Below, piece after piece: positions 6,634 through 8,652 of a stretch of DNA of 8,652 bases (its first letter is position 1; every line of letters starts with the position of its first letter). The DNA is from Nitrososphaerota archaeon. Its GTDB lineage: Archaea; Thermoproteota; Nitrososphaeria; Nitrososphaerales; Gagatemarchaeaceae. The notes beneath the pieces are model-generated. The model worked only from the letters and a program-made list of their open reading frames with translations. It had not been told where the DNA came from and ran no database searches. The stretch covers positions 1 to 8,652 of the forward strand of contig VBPP01000108.1 in assembly GCA_005877365.1 (NCBI GenBank), in the 5' to 3' direction. The translations under genes and the position numbers were made by a program.

Positions 6634-6684
6634 CCTGTTTCTCTCGCGACTCATTCACAAGGTCTGACAATCGACGTCTCGTTT

Positions 6685-6699
6685 GACGCTTGAAGCGTC
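6685..6699. repeat. 15-nt palindrome upstream of tRNA-Ile
   Basis: GACGCTT (6685-6691), central G, AAGCGTC (6693-6699): perfect 7-bp arms with a 1-nt centre, 34 bp before the tRNA-Ile promoter element. It has the shape of a site for a dimeric DNA-binding protein. No regulator gene lies nearby to pair it with. Confidence 0.4.
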
Positions 6700-6732
6700 G
6701 TCCCGGCAGCAGTCGGGGAGCGTCCCGATGGA

Positions 6733-6746
6733 CCAAAGTGATTATA
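6733..6746 (+). promoter_or_regulatory. BRE/TATA-like promoter of tRNA-Ile
   Basis: CCAAAG (6733-6738), T, then GATTATA (6740-6746), centred about 29 nt before the tRNA. It is the best-formed member of the CAAAG-plus-TATA set seen in this window and predicts a leader of only a few bases. Confidence 0.6.
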
Positions 6747-6754
6747 GCCCGACC

Positions 6755-6768
6755 GTTCGGTCCCGAAC
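6755..6768. repeat. Palindrome between TATA box and tRNA-Ile start
   Basis: GTTCGG (6755-6760), TC, CCGAAC (6763-6768). Perfect 6-bp arms lie between the TATA-like box and the expected transcription start. It could be an operator overlapping the promoter. A leader hairpin is unlikely if the leader is only a few bases. Confidence 0.35.
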
Positions 6769-6772
6769 CAAT

Positions 6773-6869
6773 GGGCTGGTAGCTCAGAGTCCCGGACGAC
6801 GACGAGAAGCTTGGCTAGAGCACTCGACTGATAATCGAGAGGTCAAGGGTTCGAATCCCTTCCAGCCCA
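6773..6869 (+). tRNA. tRNA-Ile (GAT), interrupted in the D-loop
   Basis: Acceptor GGGCTGG (6773-6779) pairs perfectly with CCAGCCC (6862-6868). D-stem GCTC/GAGC (6782-6785, 6818-6821). Anticodon stem CTCGA/TCGAG (6823-6827, 6835-6839) closes loop CTGATAA with anticodon GAT (6830-6832). Variable loop AGGTC. T-arm AAGGG-TTCGAAT-CCCTT (6845-6861), discriminator A6869, no encoded CCA. The D-loop is 32 nt. Removing 6788-6809 leaves AGCTTGGCTA, a normal 10-nt D-loop with the conserved GG, and a 75-nt tRNA. TTTT at 6880-6883 may help end transcription. Confidence 0.95.
6788..6809 (+). other. 22-nt tRNA intron in the D-loop (bulge-helix-bulge)
   Basis: CTC 6783-6785 pairs with GAG 6804-6806 as central helix; the fourth pair is a G6782-A6807 mismatch. 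The bulges are AG^A (6786-6788) and AG^C (6808-6810), where ^ marks the cut. The inner stem is GTC 6789-6791 with GAC 6801-6803. Three tandem GAC triplets (6795-6803) offer alternative inner pairings. The AG^A left bulge and the 3-bp-plus-mismatch helix match the tRNA-Ala intron. Confidence 0.75.
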
Positions 6870-7011
6870 TCCAACCTCATTTTATACGAACCAAAGGACG
6901 CCGCAAATCGGGGTCTAAGGCCTGAGAAGTCCCGGAAGGGAGGGACGAAGGGAGGGAGGAGCAAGCTAACCTCCCACGACGGTATGATTAAGCTGCAGCT
7001 ACGTCAGTGGG

Positions 7012-7023
7012 CAAGACTTATAT
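7012..7023 (+). promoter_or_regulatory. BRE/TATA-like promoter of the formamidase gene
   Basis: CAAGAC followed by TTATAT (7018-7023), 38 nt before the ATG at 7056. The predicted start near 7047 gives a leader under 10 nt, too short for a Shine-Dalgarno site; none is evident. An eight-T run (7026-7033) lies between the TATA and that start and could also stop transcription arriving from tRNA-Ile. Confidence 0.5.
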
Positions 7024-7055
7024 GATTTTTTTTGCCCCGATGAGCCTGCATACTC

Positions 7056-8207
7056 ATGCCTGATCACTCCATCACGCTGAAGAAAGGAAGGCGTGCGGCA
7101 GATCAAGAAGACAAGGTCCACAACAGATGGCATCCGGATCTCAAACCAATTGTTGAGATATCTCCCGGAGATGAAATTCGTCTGGAGTGCATCGGGTACG
7201 ACGACTATCAGCTGAAGGACACGGATAGCGTGGAGGACGTCAAGAAGCTCGACCTCAGCCGCGTCCATCCGATTACCGGCCCAATCGCAGTCAGGGGCGC
7301 GCAACCCGGCGACTTTCTCGTCGCGGAGATACTGAACATAGAGCCCCTCAGCGGAGTCGGGTATTCCGCGATCATTCCCGAGATTGGGGGGCTTCTGAAG
7401 GACATCTATCCGGAACCCTTCAAGTCCGCGTGGCACATGAAGAATGGAAACAAGTTCGCCGTCTCGAGGCACATTCCGGGTGTCACGGTACCCGCGATGC
7501 CTCACCCTGGTGTCATTGGAACGGCACCCTCAGCGGCCCTCCTGAAAGAATGGCACAGAAGGGAGAGCCCCCTCTACGACGAAGGTAAGGCGTACGGTCC
7601 CTCTCCGGAAACGGCACTCCCGTCGAAGGCAGAGATTGCGAAAGAATCTGCCCGGACAGTGCCTGCCAGGGAGAACTGGGGGAACGTCGATATCAAAGAC
7701 TTGACCCTCGGCTCAAAGCTGTTTATTCCGGTTCTTGTCAAGGGGGGCCACCTCTCTGTTGGAGACCTCCACTTCGCACAGGGAGACGGGGAGGTAACCT
7801 GGAACGCGATCGAGATGGACGGAAAGATAACGCTTCGAATCGGGCTCTGGAAGGGGGGTCACGCGAAATATCAATCCACTTGGCCAATCTACCAGCCCGG
7901 ATGGATCAGGCCCCAGTTTAGCAGGGTGCTTACTTTCGCAGGGTTATGTGTAGAAAACGGCAAGCAGTACTACCTTGATGCCACAGTAGCGACGAGGCAG
8001 GCTCTCATTAACACCATCTCCTTCATTCGAAAACTTGGTTACACCGGCCCTCAAGCCTACACGATCCTTAGCGTTTGTGGCATGCAAATGAAGATCTTCG
8101 GCATCGTGGACGTCCCCAACGCCGGGGTAGGAGTTGACCTTCCGCTCGACATCTTTGACAAATCCCGATTGGCGAAGGTCGAAGACCTGCTGAGCCACAT
8201 CAGATAA
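7056..8207 (+). CDS. fmdA: Formamidase/acetamidase family amidohydrolase
   Basis: Cytoplasmic enzyme of the FmdA/AmdA family, which hydrolyses formamide to formate and ammonia or acetamide to acetate and ammonia. The 383 residues cover the family from end to end, close to the usual 400 or so. Recognisable segments: HNRWHPD (22-28), GPIAVRGAQPGD (75-86), MPHPGVIGTAPS (148-159), RENWGNVDIKDLTLGSKLF (205-223), GDLHFAQGDGEV (236-247) and LSVCGMQ followed by VDVPNAGV (338-358). No signal peptide or membrane span. ATG 7056 begins right at the conserved N-terminus and fits a leaderless promoter. Formamide versus acetamide or another amide cannot be told from sequence. No amide transporter or amide regulator is adjacent. 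The next gene converges from the other strand, so it appears to be a single-gene transcript. The stop is inside the short palindrome CAGATAATCTG. Confidence 0.92.
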   Translation: MPDHSITLKKGRRAADQEDKVHNRWHPDLKPIVEISPGDEIRLECIGYDDYQLKDTDSVEDVKKLDLSRVHPITGPIAVRGAQPGDFLVAEILNIEPLSGVGYSAIIPEIGGLLKDIYPEPFKSAWHMKNGNKFAVSRHIPGVTVPAMPHPGVIGTAPSAALLKEWHRRESPLYDEGKAYGPSPETALPSKAEIAKESARTVPARENWGNVDIKDLTLGSKLFIPVLVKGGHLSVGDLHFAQGDGEVTWNAIEMDGKITLRIGLWKGGHAKYQSTWPIYQPGWIRPQFSRVLTFAGLCVENGKQYYLDATVATRQALINTISFIRKLGYTGPQAYTILSVCGMQMKIFGIVDVPNAGVGVDLPLDIFDKSRLAKVEDLLSHIR

Positions 8208-8428
8208 TCTGGTGTCGGAATCCCTGCCGATGCCCTGAGAGTCGCTACCGTCTGAGCCGAGAGGCTGCACCCTTTGGAACAGTATGCGTCCATCCATGGT
8301 TCTTGAAGCCTTCTTGATTCAATGTGAGCTTATGGCCCTCGGGCGCTCGCTCACCCGATATCCAGCCCTCTCCGCTTGCCAGGGGCAGCAGGACAGAAAG
8401 CTGATACACTGGCCAGACATCGTGATGA

Positions 8429-8652
8429 TCATGTGTCCGGGTTGCCTTTCGGAAGCCTCAGCGGTTCTCTGCCGAACCGTCGCGCGAGTAGGACTGCCCC
8501 TTCGACCAGCTGCTTGTTGCTCCCTGCTCGAGTACCGTCGGCGAGGATTAGCGTGTCCTCCATCCCCACCCTTACGTCTTTGCCGGTCAGGATTCCATTT
8601 TCCAGAACCGGCCAAGCAGCCCGCCCATAGCCGTGATGCAGCCTCGGGGTCT
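8429..8652 (-). CDS. Beta-keto acid cleavage enzyme (BKACE/DUF849), C-terminal part
   Basis: Leftward gene cut by the window edge; only its last 73 codons and TGA (8431-8429) are present, in the frame whose first full codon is at 8650, so no start is visible. The fragment reads LHHGYGRAAWPVLENGI, then KDVRVGMEDTLILADG, then NKQLVEGAVLLARRFGREPL, which is the C-terminal signature of the DUF849/BKACE family. These zinc enzymes condense a beta-keto acid with acetyl-CoA, giving acetoacetate and a new CoA ester; Kce of lysine fermentation is the model. The glutamate of RVGMED lies 42 residues before the end, matching the position I recall for the zinc-binding glutamate of Kce. The substrate cannot be inferred. 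It converges on formamidase across a 221-bp gap with no gene. Confidence 0.85.
   Translation of the reverse strand, partial: TPRLHHGYGRAAWPVLENGILTGKDVRVGMEDTLILADGTRAGSNKQLVEGAVLLARRFGREPLRLPKGNPDT

Noticed and set aside
6593..6667. Possible C/D box sRNA: ATGATGA at 6593-6599 and CTGA at 6664-6667
   Set aside because: No D' or C' boxes between them, no terminal stem, and the spacing is long for an archaeal C/D sRNA.
6683..6925. 80-aa plus-strand ORF across tRNA-Ile
   Set aside because: It reads straight through the tRNA, and its middle is the translated T-arm and acceptor, so it is not coding.
8362..8372. Match to the tRNA-Ile 3' end (TCCAGCCC) as a possible attachment-site copy
   Set aside because: Only 8 bases match, which is expected by chance; no longer tRNA fragment is present.
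8376..8630. 84-aa plus-strand and 98-aa minus-strand ORFs near the right edge
   Set aside because: Both are shadows of the BKACE reading frame, which carries the recognisable family signature.

Overview
This window is a piece of archaeal chromosome, roughly 55-60% G+C by eye. The best evidence for archaea is two tRNA genes, each interrupted at a non-anticodon position by a very short intron whose borders fold into a bulge-helix-bulge. Purine-rich BRE plus TATA-like elements also sit at archaeal spacing before both tRNAs and several genes, neither tRNA encodes its CCA end, and GTG/TTG starts with GTGA stop-start overlaps are common. Non-canonical tRNA introns are commonest in Thermoproteota/Nitrososphaeria-type lineages, so I lean that way, but the sequence does not fix the lineage.

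Positions 7-4541 hold two convergent ABC exporter cassettes. The plus-strand pair (7-936 ATPase, 933-2054 permease) is a DrrAB/ABC-2 type exporter. The minus-strand pair (4541-3723 ATPase, 3726-2086 permease) combines an ATPase with divergent motifs and a large permease of about 11-13 membrane spans that shows an internal repeat of its coupling segment. In both pairs the stop of the ATPase overlaps the GTG start of the permease by 4 nt, which implies translational coupling. Only 31 bp separate the two operons where they converge.

Positions 4542-7055 are gene-poor and look partly eroded. They hold tRNA-Ala(TGC) with a 19-nt intron in the variable loop and a small four-helix membrane protein made of two tandem copies of a helix/GPxGPL/HxxxH/helix unit. 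A second small four-helix membrane protein is flanked on both sides, in the same frame, by open stretches that resemble lost coding sequence. There are also several palindromes, and tRNA-Ile(GAT) with a 22-nt intron in the D-loop.

Positions 7056-8652 hold a complete formamidase/acetamidase-family gene and, converging on it, the C-terminal 73 codons of a zinc-dependent beta-keto acid cleavage enzyme (BKACE/DUF849) cut by the window edge. Both act on small organic acids or amides and suggest heterotrophic carbon/nitrogen scavenging, but they are on opposite strands and so not one operon. No insertion sequence, CRISPR array, rRNA or replication origin was seen.
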